DNA from: Rhodothermales bacterium
GTDB taxonomy: Bacteria; Bacteroidota; Rhodothermia; Rhodothermales; VXPQ01
Length of the DNA stretch: 64,000 nt
Assembly: GCA_022821845.1 (NCBI GenBank)
Contig: JAJECT010000039.1
Location: forward strand, 1-64,000
Direction: 5' to 3'
The notes under the pieces were generated by a model, which did not search any database, was not told where the DNA came from, and saw nothing but the letters and a program-made list of their open reading frames with translations. Of this stretch, positions 25,421 through 35,471 are shown piece by piece. Position 1 is the stretch's first letter, and the number at the start of each line of letters is the position of its first letter. Made by a program: the position numbers and the translations under genes.

Positions 25421-26896
25421 TCAGAAGGCGCGGGTCCATTCGCTGGGCCAGCGCTCCACCACCACTTTCGTTTGCGTATAAAACTCTACGCCGTGCCGGG
25501 ACTGGGCGTGCAAATCTCCGAAGAAACTTTCGTTCCAGCCGCTAAACGGGAAAAAGGCCATGGGCGCCGCCACCCCGATATTCACGCCTATGTTGCCGGC
25601 GTCCGCTTCGTGGCGGAATTGCCGCGCATGGGCTCCGCTGCTCGTGAAGATGCAGGCCATGTTGCCGTAGGGACCGTCGTTTACGAACCGGATGGCTTCG
25701 TCCAGCGTCTCGACGTGGCAGAGGCTCAGCACCGGTCCGAAAACTTCGATTCGGGAGAGCGTGCTGCCTGGGGGAATGTCCGAAAGTACGGAGGGAAAAA
25801 GGAAATAGCCGTCTTCGTAGCCTTCGACTTGCTTGCCCCGCCCGTCCACCAGGATGCGGGCGCCGTCTTGCGCGCCCGTCTCGATAAGCCCTTCGACGCG
25901 CGCTTTGCTTTGCCCGGAAATCACGGGTCCCATTTGCACGGCGTCGTCCAGGCCGTAGCCTACCTTGCGCGACGCGGCGGCCTCCGCGATGCGTTCGGCG
26001 AATTCCTTGCCCGCTGCGCCTACCGTTACGGCCACCGAGGCGGCAAGGCAGCGCTGTCCGGCGCAGCCAAACGCGGAGTCCGCCATGATTTGCGTCGTCA
26101 TGTCCATGTCGGCGTCCGGCATGATCACCACCGGATTCTTCGCGCCGCCCTGGCACTGGGCGCGTTTTCCCGCCGCCGCCGCCCGTCCGTAGACATAGCG
26201 CGCGACGGGCGTGGAGCCGACGAAACTCACGGCGCGGACCAGCGGATGGTCCAGGAGCGCTTCCACGGCGTCTTTCCCTCCGTGCACGAGTTGCAGTACG
26301 CCCGGCGGAAAATCGCAGGCGTCGATCAGGTCGAAAAGCCGGGCGCTGGTGACCGGGACGCGCTCGCTCGGCTTCAGGATGAAGCAATTGCCGGTAGCGA
26401 CGGCGTAGGGCAGGAACCACAGGGGAATCATGCCGGGAAAATTAAACGGGGTGATGGCCGCCGTAACGCCCAGCGGTTGCCGAATCATATGCTCGTCGAT
26501 GCCGCGGGCGACGTCCTCGTTGTTGACGCCCTGCATGAGGATGGGCGAGCCAATGGCCACTTCCACGTTTTCGATGCCCCGGCGCAGTTCGCCCAGGCTT
26601 TCCCGGAAGGTTTTGCCGCATTCGTTCGTGATCGTTCGGGCCAGGTCCTCGGCGCGCTCCTCCAGGAGTTGCTTGAGCCGGAAGAGGTGTCCGATGCGTT
26701 CCGTAACCGGGGTGGCCCGCCATGCCGGGAAGGCCTTGTGCGCCGCCTGCACGGCCTCGTCGACTTCCTCCTTCGACGAGAGGGGGACGCGGGCCAGCGG
26801 CGCGGCCGTGGCGGGATTCAGTACGTCCAGGAGGGGGCTTTCCTTGCGGAGTCGCCAGTCGCCTTCTATGTAATGGCGTAGCGGAGCGGGGGACAT
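25421..26896 (-). CDS. mmsA: Methylmalonate/malonate-semialdehyde dehydrogenase-like (MmsA/IolA)
   Basis: This 491-residue aldehyde dehydrogenase has the CoA-acylating MmsA/IolA signature. It has [34 protein letters not shown]-binding [28 protein letters not shown] and catalytic Cys in [28 protein letters not shown] closes the fold. It lacks the usual general-base Glu of hydrolytic ALDHs at the expected site, as in CoA-dependent members. It is the first gene of the operon with the kinase, aldolase and epimerase, and would oxidise the semialdehyde released by the aldolase. Sulfolactaldehyde dehydrogenase homologues are an alternative. Confidence 0.88.
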   Translation of the reverse strand: MSPAPLRHYIEGDWRLRKESPLLDVLNPATAAPLARVPLSSKEEVDEAVQAAHKAFPAWRATPVTERIGHLFRLKQLLEERAEDLARTITNECGKTFRESLGELRRGIENVEVAIGSPILMQGVNNEDVARGIDEHMIRQPLGVTAAITPFNFPGMIPLWFLPYAVATGNCFILKPSERVPVTSARLFDLIDACDFPPGVLQLVHGGKDAVEALLDHPLVRAVSFVGSTPVARYVYGRAAAAGKRAQCQGGAKNPVVIMPDADMDMTTQIMADSAFGCAGQRCLAASVAVTVGAAGKEFAERIAEAAASRKVGYGLDDAVQMGPVISGQSKARVEGLIETGAQDGARILVDGRGKQVEGYEDGYFLFPSVLSDIPPGSTLSRIEVFGPVLSLCHVETLDEAIRFVNDGPYGNMACIFTSSGAHARQFRHEADAGNIGVNIGVAAPMAFFPFSGWNESFFGDLHAQSRHGVEFYTQTKVVVERWPSEWTRAF

Positions 26897-27188
26897 GGGT
26901 TGGTTTTATGAATTTTTAATGAACAGGCAAGACGCGGCCTGTCTGCGCGCATCCATGGGTTCGTCGCGCGCCGTCGCCGCGCCCGCAGTGGCCCTGATCG
27001 GCGCATCCGTAAATTCGACAGGGGCCTTTTGTGTTCCTGTCGCGGACGCGGCATCCTTGCCTTCTTTTGCGAGGAGGCCGGGCGGAAATCCGGTTTCCGG
27101 CGCGATCCCGCCATAATAGATACGCCATATAGATACGGAGCGCAGCGGTATATTTGCAAGGTACGACATTCACCAACGGAACCCTCGC
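26897..27188. promoter_or_regulatory. Divergent intergenic region, candidate promoters
   Basis: These 292 bases separate the divergent mmsA operon and alcohol dehydrogenase gene, so both promoters should lie here. On the plus strand TATATTTG (27149-27156) fits the Bacteroidota -7 consensus TAnnTTTG, 33 bases before the ATG; no convincing -33 box is seen. The left half is GC-rich and weakly coding-like, but shows no gene. Confidence 0.4.
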
Positions 27189-28223
27189 ATGAAAGCTGTC
27201 ATGAAAGTCGCCCCCGGCGCGGGGCATATCGAACTCCGCGACATTCCCGAACCGAACCCGGGTCCCGGGCAGGTCAAGATTCGGGTGCAGGCCGCCGGGA
27301 TATGCGGTACGGACCTCCATATATATAAGGACGAATTTCCATCCTGGCCGCCTGTGGCGCTTGGACACGAGGTGGCGGGCGAGGTTGCGGACGCCGGGGA
27401 CGATGTGGAGGGCCTGGCGCCGGGCCTGCGCGTAACGACGGAGACCTATTTTTCCACCTGCGGGGGGTGCCGCTATTGCCGCGCCGGGCGGGCGAACCTG
27501 TGCTTGCATCGCCGTTCGATCGGGTCGGCGGTGAACGGGGGCTTCGCCCGGCACGTGATTGTCCCGGCGGCGGGCGTGCATGCCTTGCCGGAGAACGTGG
27601 ACTTCGAGGCCGGCGCCCTGACCGAACCGCTGGCCTGCGTGGTGCACGGCGTGTCCACCGTGCCCACGGTGTTTCCCGGGGACGTGGCGGTCGTGGCGGG
27701 TCCCGGCGCCATCGGGCTGCTTACGTTGCAGGTGGCGAAGGCGGCGGGCGCCACCGTGGTCGTACTGGGCGCGGACGGCGACGAGCGGCGCCTGGAACTG
27801 GCCCGTTCGCTGGGGGCGGACCATGCCGTCAACGCGCAGCGCGAAAGCCCCCGGGACCTTGTGGCCGCCCTCGCGCCCGAAGGCATGGGGGCGGACGTGG
27901 CGTACGAATGTTCGGGCGCGGGGCAGGCCGCCGCCGGACTGCTGGAGCTGGTTCGGCGGGCGGGGCGGTATGTGCAGATCGGGCTTTTCGGCAAGCCCGT
28001 CGCCTGGGACCTGGACCAGGTATGCTACAAGGAACTGGTTGTTACGGGCAGCAACGCAAGCGTGCCTCCCGCCTGGCTGCGGGCGTTGCAACTGCTGCGA
28101 ACCGGGCAGGTGCGCACAAAGCCGCTCGTAACCGATATTTTCGAGATAACGGAATGGAAAGCGGCGTTCGAGGGGTTCGAACGGCGGCGCGGCGTGAAGA
28201 CCCTGTTCGTGCCCGTGGACTGA
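27189..28223 (+). CDS. Zinc-dependent alcohol dehydrogenase (MDR family)
   Basis: This 344-residue medium-chain dehydrogenase has catalytic-zinc residues in [12 protein letters not shown] and LGHEVAGEV and a structural-zinc tetracysteine in [17 protein letters not shown]. The NAD site is [21 protein letters not shown], and a [10 protein letters not shown] bridge lies between domains. It is close to threonine/sorbitol dehydrogenases in layout. It diverges from the mmsA operon and may act on a related polyol or sugar acid; this is inferred from position only. Confidence 0.88.
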   Translation: MKAVMKVAPGAGHIELRDIPEPNPGPGQVKIRVQAAGICGTDLHIYKDEFPSWPPVALGHEVAGEVADAGDDVEGLAPGLRVTTETYFSTCGGCRYCRAGRANLCLHRRSIGSAVNGGFARHVIVPAAGVHALPENVDFEAGALTEPLACVVHGVSTVPTVFPGDVAVVAGPGAIGLLTLQVAKAAGATVVVLGADGDERRLELARSLGADHAVNAQRESPRDLVAALAPEGMGADVAYECSGAGQAAAGLLELVRRAGRYVQIGLFGKPVAWDLDQVCYKELVVTGSNASVPPAWLRALQLLRTGQVRTKPLVTDIFEITEWKAAFEGFERRRGVKTLFVPVD

Positions 28224-28304
28224 TTCTGGGCGCCGCGCCCGGGTGCCCTACTCGACCGGATTGCCGGTTCCGGCGGCCCCGCTCAAAAAAAAATTCTTCT
28301 TTTC

Positions 28305-28333
28305 TTGTTTTATTGTTTAAAATGCCGTACACT
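28305..28333 (+). promoter_or_regulatory. Promoter of unit A
   Basis: TTGTTT (28305-28310) and TACACT (28328-28333) are separated by 17 bases within an AT-rich stretch. They lie about 145 bases upstream of the first TBDR start. The spacing matches the unit B promoter, though the sequences are not otherwise alike. Confidence 0.55.
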
Positions 28334-28477
28334 CTATCGGATTTTGTGCGCACTTCACCCGAATACGTTCCACGCACGCGGGACATGATGTTCCACGACT
28401 ATTGCGTGAATTGCGGGGTTGTCGCGCTTTTTCAAGCGTTATTCGCTAACCAACATAAATACCAGAGGGTCATGCAT

Positions 28478-31400
28478 ATGAGACTGGCAAAGCTACTGTT
28501 TACGCTTGCATTGCTTATCCCGGCCACGGCCTGGGCGCAGCAAGGCAAGATCGCTGGTCAGGTAACCGACGGGAACACCGGGGACTCGCTTCCCGGCGTG
28601 AACGTGGTCATCGAGGGCACTACGCAAGGCGCCGTTACCGACGCCGAAGGGTTCTACCACATTCTGAATGTGCGTCCCGGCACGTACAACCTCCAGGCGT
28701 CGTTCATTGGATATACGACTGCGATTCAGCAAGGAATCCACGTGAGCACGGACCTTACGACCACGGTGAACTTCGAGCTGAACGAGGAAACCGTGGGCCT
28801 TGAGGAGGTGGTCGTGGTGGCCGAGCAGCCTATCGTACAGGCGGACGTTTCGGCGAACGTGGCGAACCTGAGCGCCCAGGACTTTCAGGACCTGCCGGTG
28901 GCAGGCATTTCGGAAGTACTGGACTTGCAGGCGGGCATCGAGCCGGGCATGCGCGTGCGTGGCGGCGGCCTCAACGAGGTGGCCTTTATCGTAGACGGCT
29001 TGCAGATGCGCACGGGGCGCCACAACGATCCCATGACCAGCGTCAGCTATACGTCGCTTGAGGAGGTGCAGGTGCAGACGGGCGGGTTCAGCGCGGAGTA
29101 CGGGAACGTGCGTTCCGGCATCGTGAACGTGGCTACGAAAGAGCCTTCCCGCACGGACTACACGGTGGACGCGCTGGTTCGTTACGCGCCGGCTCAGGAC
29201 AAGACCTTTGACGCCTACCATCAGTTGCCGTCCAATTGCAACTATTCCGGCTCTTCCATTCCCGTCGAGTGCGACACCTGGTTTGCGCGCCCGATCCTGG
29301 ACCCGGCGGTTCGGCTTAATGGTTCGGGGGGCGTGTGGGATGCGTACCAGGCCCGGCAGTACAAGCCGTTTCCGGGTTGGCAAGGCATCCTGACCCGGCT
29401 GCATGACGAAGGGTTCGACGTGACCGAGTCGGACATGATCGAGTACTGGCGTTACATGTGGCGCAAGAGCAACGAGATCACGATGCCGGATTACGACGCC
29501 GACATTACGGTTGGCGGTCCGATTCCGGGCGTCAGCCAGTATCTTGGCGACCTTCGCTTCCTTGCGTCGTATCGCGGCACCCAGACGGCCTATTTGTATC
29601 CGCAGGACCGCGAAGCCTATACGGACAATACCTATCAGGTCAAACTGATTTCCAATGTGGCGCCCGGCATGAAAGTGACGGCGCACGCCCTCGGCACCCG
29701 GCAGCGCGGCCAGGTCTGGCAGGAAAATTCGCGCGGCACCGAGATTTGGTCGGGCGACATTCCTGCGTATCCCTGGTGGCAGAACGAAGGCCGCGACGTA
29801 GGCAAGCAGATCTGGGAGATCGACATTCGCGGGGACGAATTGTTTACGGACGGACAGTGGCCCGTCGGCGACATCGATCACGACATGCTGGGCTTGCAGC
29901 TCACGCATACATTGAACCAGAATACGTTCTACGAGGTAGGCCTTCAGCGCATGGCGTCGAACTATCAAACCAGGCTTCCGACGTTGCGCGACGGATCTTT
30001 CGTGTGTTCTTCGTCTGGCACAGGCCCCAATGGCGAAGCCTGCGAGCCATACGAACTCGTTCGCGTTCCCTGGACGGACAACTTCGGCCGCATCAACGAG
30101 GGGTTCAATAGTCTGGTTGGGCAGCAGGACGGCATCATATGCTTCGGCGGCGATTCCGACGTTACCGGAGACGGCGCAGCAACCCCGTACTGCTCCGGTC
30201 AGGAGCCCATGGGCTTCGCCGGTATCGGCGGGAACATCCTGACGGACGAATCGACGGGCGGCCACTGGGTCAAGACCCGCGACACTTCGACCGTTACGGT
30301 GTATACCGGGCGGTTTGACCTGACGAGCCAGCTCAATCGTTTCCTGTTGCTCAAGACGGGCGCCGAGCTGATCTTCAGCGATTACGACATGAACTACGCG
30401 AGCATCAACATTGCCTTGGCGGGCCCGCAATCCGGGGCGCGCTGGCCGTGGGACGGCTCGCCGGTGCAGGGCGCGGCCTATGTGCAGGGTAAACTCGAAT
30501 TCCAGGGGATGATCGCGAACCTCGGCGTACGCCTTGATTACTTCGACCCGAATACGGAATGGTGGGATTACGGATACTACGACGGAATCTTGCGCTTCGA
30601 CCGGGACAAACTGGACGAGGACCTCGATAAAGAATCTGTTTCCTCTCAGTTGGGCGTCAGTCCGCGCGTGGGTATTTCCTTCCCGATTACGACGAACAGC
30701 AAGTTGTACTTCAACTATGGTCACTTCCGCCAGATGATGGATGCCTACGACGTGCTCGGCATTCAGCAGTCCAAGGCGGGCGGCATCGATCAATTGGCGA
30801 ACCCGGAGCATCCGTTGCCCAAGACGGTGGCGTACGAACTGGGCTTCGACCAGAACGTGCTGGACCAGTTCCTCGTCCGTATTTCCGGGTACTACCGGGA
30901 CAACAAGGAAGAAACCCGGACCGTTAATTTCCAGAGCCTGGGCGGCGTTGTGAGTTACAGCACGAAGATGCCGTGGCATTACTCGGATACGCGGGGCGCG
31001 GAGTTCAGCATTTCCAAGAACCGGGGCAAGTGGGTTCAGGGCTTTGCGAACTTCACGTATCAGCAGCGGAAGTCGGGTAACTTCGGGTATTCGAACTTCT
31101 ACGAGAACTCGTTCCAGATGGTGAACTGGCTGCGCACCGCCACGGACTACAGGCAGTCGGCGCCGGTGGCCGAGCCGTTTGCGAATGCAAACTTGCTGGT
31201 GATTACGCCAGAAGGCTTCGGCCCCCAGATCGCGGGCGGGAATCCCTTGGCGAATTTCCGCATCAGCTTCCTTGGCGAATGGCGCAAGGGCGTTGCGTTG
31301 ACTTGGGCGGGCGATTTCTCGGCGAACATTCCGGAAGTGCGCAACAACGTTCGGTATCGCGACTACTGGAACTTCGACCTGCGCTTTACGAAGCACTTTA

Positions 31401-31882
31401 GCGCCGGGCCCACGCGGTTGCAGGTGTTTGCGGACATCGACAATGTCTTCAACCTGCGGCATTTGAACTGGGGCGGCGCTTTTCTCGAACGCCAGGGAGA
31501 CGATCCCGGGGATTACATGCGGTCGCTGCATTTGGCCGAGGATATTTTCGACCAGCTGCCGGAAGGCAGTTCCAAGCCTTACGAATGGGTTCCGGGCGAC
31601 GACAAGCCGGGCGTATTCCGCGACTGGGACGTTGCGTTCCAGCCGATCGAGGCCAAGGCCACGTTGCCGGACGCTCCCGACGAGGGTTTCGAACGAGGCT
31701 GGGTGTATGCGAGCGATACAGGATCGTATCACCGGTGGACAGGCAGCGCCTGGGAGAGCGTTCCCCAGGGCGAACTGGATCAGGTGCTGGAGGACAAGGC
31801 ATACATCGATATGCCGAACCACCGGTTCAACACCTTCCTGAATCCGCGTCGCGTTACGTTCGGCCTGCGGGTAAGCTTCTAA
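28478..31882 (+). CDS. TonB-dependent receptor (unit A, first)
   Basis: This 1134-residue outer-membrane receptor has a signal peptide MRLAKLLFTLALLIPATAWA. A carboxypeptidase-regulatory-like domain (GKIAGQVTD...GVNVVIEGTTQGAVTDAEG, about 20-105) is next. The plug carries VAFIVDGLQM and TGGFSAEYGNVRSGIVNV (about 110-230), and a large beta-barrel follows. The C-terminus ends FGLRVSF as in barrel proteins. AGAGGG supports the ATG at 28478; an ATG two codons earlier is possible. The ligand is unknown; no SusD partner is present. The close paralogue is the unit B gene at 45214-48444, including a Tyr/Trp-rich region just before the end. Confidence 0.9.
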   Translation: MRLAKLLFTLALLIPATAWAQQGKIAGQVTDGNTGDSLPGVNVVIEGTTQGAVTDAEGFYHILNVRPGTYNLQASFIGYTTAIQQGIHVSTDLTTTVNFELNEETVGLEEVVVVAEQPIVQADVSANVANLSAQDFQDLPVAGISEVLDLQAGIEPGMRVRGGGLNEVAFIVDGLQMRTGRHNDPMTSVSYTSLEEVQVQTGGFSAEYGNVRSGIVNVATKEPSRTDYTVDALVRYAPAQDKTFDAYHQLPSNCNYSGSSIPVECDTWFARPILDPAVRLNGSGGVWDAYQARQYKPFPGWQGILTRLHDEGFDVTESDMIEYWRYMWRKSNEITMPDYDADITVGGPIPGVSQYLGDLRFLASYRGTQTAYLYPQDREAYTDNTYQVKLISNVAPGMKVTAHALGTRQRGQVWQENSRGTEIWSGDIPAYPWWQNEGRDVGKQIWEIDIRGDELFTDGQWPVGDIDHDMLGLQLTHTLNQNTFYEVGLQRMASNYQTRLPTLRDGSFVCSSSGTGPNGEACEPYELVRVPWTDNFGRINEGFNSLVGQQDGIICFGGDSDVTGDGAATPYCSGQEPMGFAGIGGNILTDESTGGHWVKTRDTSTVTVYTGRFDLTSQLNRFLLLKTGAELIFSDYDMNYASINIALAGPQSGARWPWDGSPVQGAAYVQGKLEFQGMIANLGVRLDYFDPNTEWWDYGYYDGILRFDRDKLDEDLDKESVSSQLGVSPRVGISFPITTNSKLYFNYGHFRQMMDAYDVLGIQQSKAGGIDQLANPEHPLPKTVAYELGFDQNVLDQFLVRISGYYRDNKEETRTVNFQSLGGVVSYSTKMPWHYSDTRGAEFSISKNRGKWVQGFANFTYQQRKSGNFGYSNFYENSFQMVNWLRTATDYRQSAPVAEPFANANLLVITPEGFGPQIAGGNPLANFRISFLGEWRKGVALTWAGDFSANIPEVRNNVRYRDYWNFDLRFTKHFSAGPTRLQVFADIDNVFNLRHLNWGGAFLERQGDDPGDYMRSLHLAEDIFDQLPEGSSKPYEWVPGDDKPGVFRDWDVAFQPIEAKATLPDAPDEGFERGWVYASDTGSYHRWTGSAWESVPQGELDQVLEDKAYIDMPNHRFNTFLNPRRVTFGLRVSF

Positions 31883-31893
31883 ACGAAATGGAT

Positions 31894-31927
31894 TCTCCCC
31901 GGGGATCGGCGACGATTCCCGGGGAGA
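31894..31927 (+). promoter_or_regulatory. Intercistronic hairpin after TBDR A1
   Basis: TCTCCCCGGGGA and TTCCCGGGGAGA pair around a ten-base loop, with 11 of 12 positions complementary. No T-run follows, so it is more likely a stability/processing element or partial attenuator than a full terminator. Confidence 0.55.
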
Positions 31928-31958
31928 CCGGCAGTTATTCTTAATAAGAAACAAAACC

Positions 31959-34295
31959 ATGATGAAAGCCAGCTACAAGCTTCTTGCGGGCGTTATCCTT
32001 GCGTTTGCGTTCGGCGCGCTGGGCGTTGGTACGGCCACGGCCCAGTTCACCGTTACGTGGATCGACATTGGAGATTACCAGGATGGTTATCCTCAGGTCG
32101 GGGTCAAGAACGAAACGTCGAACTTGATGGCCTACCCGGCCATTCACCGGAATTCAACGCATGAGCGTTCCGGGGCCTTCTGGATCGGCGCCAAGGATTG
32201 GACGGATCCCAACGGGCAGGCCTATCCGTATTACACGTCGCGCATCGGTCCCCGCGACCCCGGCGTCGACTTTGCTTTTCCCGTGGAGGACAAGCTGATC
32301 GCCAAGTGGGAAGATTCGGAAGTTACGGTGGATGGCGTCGCCTCGTTTGACCGGGTAGCCGTCGTGAACGAGGTTGATCCCAACCTGCCTGCCGACCGGG
32401 TTCAGGAATCCGTCTGGAACATGAACATCGGCGTTACCGTCCGGAAACGCGCGTATGCCTGGAGCAACCCGTTTCATGACGAATACCACATTGTCGAGTA
32501 TGTCTTCACGAATACGGGGAATACGGACGACGATCCCGAAATCGAGTTGCAGGGCCAGAGCCTGAAGGATACGTACTTCTACTGGATCCATCGCTGGCGC
32601 GGTACGGATACGGCGGCGTGGATCGGCGACGGCGGCCAGGTCTGGGGCAAGTACAGCATGGTAGACGCCGTGGGCGACGGCCATGCCGATTATCCCCTCG
32701 ACATTACGGCGTATTATCTGTGGAAGGGCTACGAGCCGGATTATTCCGCGGGCAACTGGGACAACCTTGGGGCGCCGATTCTTGAAGCACACTGGTCCCA
32801 GGCTGCGGGGGATACGGTAGGTCGCCTTGCCGGGGCTTATTTTGATGGGGAAATGCCTTTGTACGCGCCGAATTCCAGCAGCGACGCCTCCTTCGACCGC
32901 ATGGTGCAGCCGCACACGATCGGCTTCATGGACCAGGACGAGAAACTGACGGCGGCGGGCGCGGCGCACCTTGAATATTACGAGGACGGCATTCTTACGC
33001 GCGAGGATCACACGCCGGCGCCGGAGGGATGCTCGTCGGCTGTGTCCCGTACGCGCATGTGTCCCATGTGGGCGGATCGCATCGAATCGGACGGCAATTT
33101 CTGGGAGCCGTCGAACAATCCGAGCCAGGGTCGCCAGGGCGGGCATGCCGCTACGGCGGCGTACGGTCCCTACCAAATGGAATTCGGCGACGAGGTGCGT
33201 ATTCTCTTCGTTCGTTCGGTGGGCGGCCTCGACTTCGACGCGGCGCTTGCGATCGGTCGGGAGTTCAAACTGACAGGCCGGAATCGCGAGGCCGTAATAC
33301 GGTACGACGCCAACGGCGACGGGGTGATCAAGGACGACGTGGAGTATAGTTTCCACGATGCCTACGACATAGGCCTCGAAGCCATGACGAAGAACCAGTG
33401 GGTGCTTACGGCGAGGGATTCGCTCTTCAAGAATTTCGTCACCGCCCGGGCCGTATACGAAGCGTCGAACGACCTTACGACGTACCCGGTCGCGCAGCCT
33501 CCCTTGCCGCCGACGACGTTTTCTGTGAACGGCAAGCCTGGCCAGATCGAACTTGCGTGGGAGCCGTCTGCGGGCGGTCCGTCGCGCGTTGGCTGGGAAG
33601 TGTACCGTACGGATCGGAATGTATGGTGGAGCCCCGCGTACGACTATGTCCGCGAGGCGGACAATTTGATGGGCGCGCTCAGCAGCCTGGACGACGAGGC
33701 GAATATGGGCCGGCTCCGTCGAAGGGAAGACGAGATGCCGTACACCTGTTTGCGCGGCATGCGCCCCGATTGCGAAGGCCCCGCCCTGGATGCGGGGGCT
33801 ACCGCGTTCAACGACGAGACGGCCATTCGCGGCACGGATTATTACTACTATCTCGTTGCGGTGGGCGAGGAACTCCCGAACGATCCGAGCGGGCTTACGG
33901 GCGTTCCCGGAGGTGGCGTACGGTTGCGCAGCAGCCGGTACTTTACGCAGACCTACCAGCCCACGAACCTGAAGCGTCCGCCGTTTGGCGAAACCGGGAC
34001 GATCGCGGATGTCCGCGTGGTGCCGAATCCGGTCAATCTTGGTTCCGACCAGTCCATTCGTTTCACGAAGGAGGACGAAGTCGCCTTCTTTAATATTCCG
34101 GGCGAATGTACGATCAGGATTTATTCGGAGATCGGCGAACTCATTGAGACCATCGAACATACGGACGGAAGCGGCGACGAGAAGTGGAACCTCACCACCC
34201 GCGCGCGGCAGCTTCTGGTGAGCGGTATTTATATCGCGGTGGTCGAGACGCCGACAGGCGAGCGCGTATTCCGGAAATTCACGGTCATTCGGTAA
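31959..34295 (+). CDS. Secreted T9SS-type protein (unit A)
   Basis: This 778-residue protein has an N-terminal signal sequence (LLAGVILAFAFGALGVGTATA). A long region then carries FWIGAKDW, AWSNPFHDEYHIVEYVFTNTG and an acidic DANGDGVIKDD calcium-type loop. An Fn3-like segment follows (PPTTFSVNGKPGQIELAWEP). The end is a FlgD/T9SS-like domain (VRVVPNPVNL, FFNIPGECTIRIYSEIGELI, VSGIYIAVVETPTGE), so secretion through the type IX system is likely. It lies between a TBDR and a PorV-like barrel, as does the paralogue 48498-50744. Function is unknown; it may be a surface substrate-binding partner replacing SusD. Confidence 0.75.
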   Translation: MMKASYKLLAGVILAFAFGALGVGTATAQFTVTWIDIGDYQDGYPQVGVKNETSNLMAYPAIHRNSTHERSGAFWIGAKDWTDPNGQAYPYYTSRIGPRDPGVDFAFPVEDKLIAKWEDSEVTVDGVASFDRVAVVNEVDPNLPADRVQESVWNMNIGVTVRKRAYAWSNPFHDEYHIVEYVFTNTGNTDDDPEIELQGQSLKDTYFYWIHRWRGTDTAAWIGDGGQVWGKYSMVDAVGDGHADYPLDITAYYLWKGYEPDYSAGNWDNLGAPILEAHWSQAAGDTVGRLAGAYFDGEMPLYAPNSSSDASFDRMVQPHTIGFMDQDEKLTAAGAAHLEYYEDGILTREDHTPAPEGCSSAVSRTRMCPMWADRIESDGNFWEPSNNPSQGRQGGHAATAAYGPYQMEFGDEVRILFVRSVGGLDFDAALAIGREFKLTGRNREAVIRYDANGDGVIKDDVEYSFHDAYDIGLEAMTKNQWVLTARDSLFKNFVTARAVYEASNDLTTYPVAQPPLPPTTFSVNGKPGQIELAWEPSAGGPSRVGWEVYRTDRNVWWSPAYDYVREADNLMGALSSLDDEANMGRLRRREDEMPYTCLRGMRPDCEGPALDAGATAFNDETAIRGTDYYYYLVAVGEELPNDPSGLTGVPGGGVRLRSSRYFTQTYQPTNLKRPPFGETGTIADVRVVPNPVNLGSDQSIRFTKEDEVAFFNIPGECTIRIYSEIGELIETIEHTDGSGDEKWNLTTRARQLLVSGIYIAVVETPTGERVFRKFTVIR

Positions 34296-34301
34296 CCCGG
34301 A

Positions 34302-34336
34302 CTCGGGGGCGGGTCGCTTGGCGGTTCGCCCCCGAG
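34302..34336 (+). promoter_or_regulatory. Intercistronic hairpin before PorV-like gene (unit A)
   Basis: CTCGGGGGCG and CGCCCCCGAG form a ten-base-pair stem around a loop of 15 bases. It sits between the secreted-protein and PorV-like genes. Unit B has a different hairpin at the same place. Confidence 0.55.
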
Positions 34337-34382
34337 GCTTCGACACACGAAACCCTTTATCGACATTCAATCAGGCTTGATT

Positions 34383-35471
34383 ATGAAAAGGAGTATTGCT
34401 ACCACATGCCTCCTCGTAGCCATCGGGTTGCTCACGGCCCCTTCGACATTCGCTCAAACGGGCATTGCGGGTCCAGACGACGAGGTAGAAACCGCCAAGC
34501 GCGGTCAAACCGGCTTCAAATTTCTTTCGGAATCCGTCGACGCGCGGGCAACCGCCATGGGCGGCGCCGTTACGTCGTCTACGCTGGGTTCCTCCACGGC
34601 GATGTTCTACAATCCCGCCTCCATGGCGCGCATGGACGGTAATTTCAGCGCGGGCTTCGGCATTATGAGCTACATCGTGGACATCCAGTACAACGCGGCG
34701 AGCGTGGCGTACCGCCCGGGCGGCGGAAACTACGGCGTGGTGGGCCTCACGTTCATGAACGTGGACTACGGCGGAGAGTTTTTCGGAACCGTTCGCGCGG
34801 AGAACGAGCAGGGCTACGTCGAGACCGGCGAGTATAGTCCGACAGCGCTTGCTATCGGCCTGGGATATGCGCGGTCGTTCACGGACCGCTTTTCCGTAGG
34901 CGCCCATATCAAGTACACCCAGCAGGACTTGGGTTCGTTCGCCAAAGCGCGCGCAGAGGACGCCCCTATGGCGCTGGATGACGGCACGGCCGCTACGTTC
35001 GAGGATTATGCGCTGAATACCATTGCGGTCGATTTCGGCATCCTGTACGACACCGGCTTCGAAAGCCTTACCATCGCGATGAACACGCGGAATTTCTCGC
35101 GGGAGCTGGTGTACGAACGGGAGCGTTTCGAGCTTCCGCTGACGTTCCAGATTGGTATCTCGATGGATGTCATCGATCTCACCGCGCTGGACCCGAACAT
35201 GCACTCGTTCCTCGTTTCCGTGGACGCGCAGCGTCCGCGCGACTTTGCCGAGCATGTGAAATTCGGCGGCGAGTACACGATCATGAATATCTTTTCCCTG
35301 CGGGGCGGTTTGGGACGCGCCTTCGTGGGAGACGATCATGAAGAAGGGTTCAGTCTTGGAGCCGGTTTGAAATACGATGCTTCGGGCATTGGATTCGGCG
35401 TGGATTATGCCTATACGGATTTCGGTATTTTCGACACGGTCCAGCGGTTCGCCGTTAACCTCACCTTCTGA
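34383..35471 (+). CDS. PorV/PorQ-like outer-membrane barrel (unit A)
   Basis: This 362-residue protein has a signal peptide (MKRSIATTCLLVAIGLLTAPSTFA). It carries the PorV/PorQ (UPF0164) signature: GQTGFKFLSESVDARATAMGG, then SSTAMFYNPASMA, then repeated amphipathic strands to a terminal FAVNLTF. PorV in T9SS carries cargo from the translocon to the surface attachment complex. Its position directly after a T9SS-type cargo gene supports a dedicated role for that protein. The gene end is overlapped by the most plausible start of the next CRTAC1 gene. Confidence 0.8.
   Translation: MKRSIATTCLLVAIGLLTAPSTFAQTGIAGPDDEVETAKRGQTGFKFLSESVDARATAMGGAVTSSTLGSSTAMFYNPASMARMDGNFSAGFGIMSYIVDIQYNAASVAYRPGGGNYGVVGLTFMNVDYGGEFFGTVRAENEQGYVETGEYSPTALAIGLGYARSFTDRFSVGAHIKYTQQDLGSFAKARAEDAPMALDDGTAATFEDYALNTIAVDFGILYDTGFESLTIAMNTRNFSRELVYERERFELPLTFQIGISMDVIDLTALDPNMHSFLVSVDAQRPRDFAEHVKFGGEYTIMNIFSLRGGLGRAFVGDDHEEGFSLGAGLKYDASGIGFGVDYAYTDFGIFDTVQRFAVNLTF

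Noticed and set aside
24409-26896. Complete myo-inositol operon
   Set aside because: Only IolC-, aldolase- and IolA/MmsA-like genes are present; iolB, iolD, iolE and iolG are absent from the window.
27467-28477. Upstream extension of the first TBDR frame through the alcohol dehydrogenase
   Set aside because: It is out of frame with the dehydrogenase, Arg/Gly-rich, and lacks homology. The TBDR signal peptide begins at 28478.
28493-31960. Minus-strand frame of 1155 codons opposite the first TBDR
   Set aside because: It is a mirror frame of a strongly supported receptor gene with no recognisable domain. The same holds for 40395-43868 and 32154-34370.
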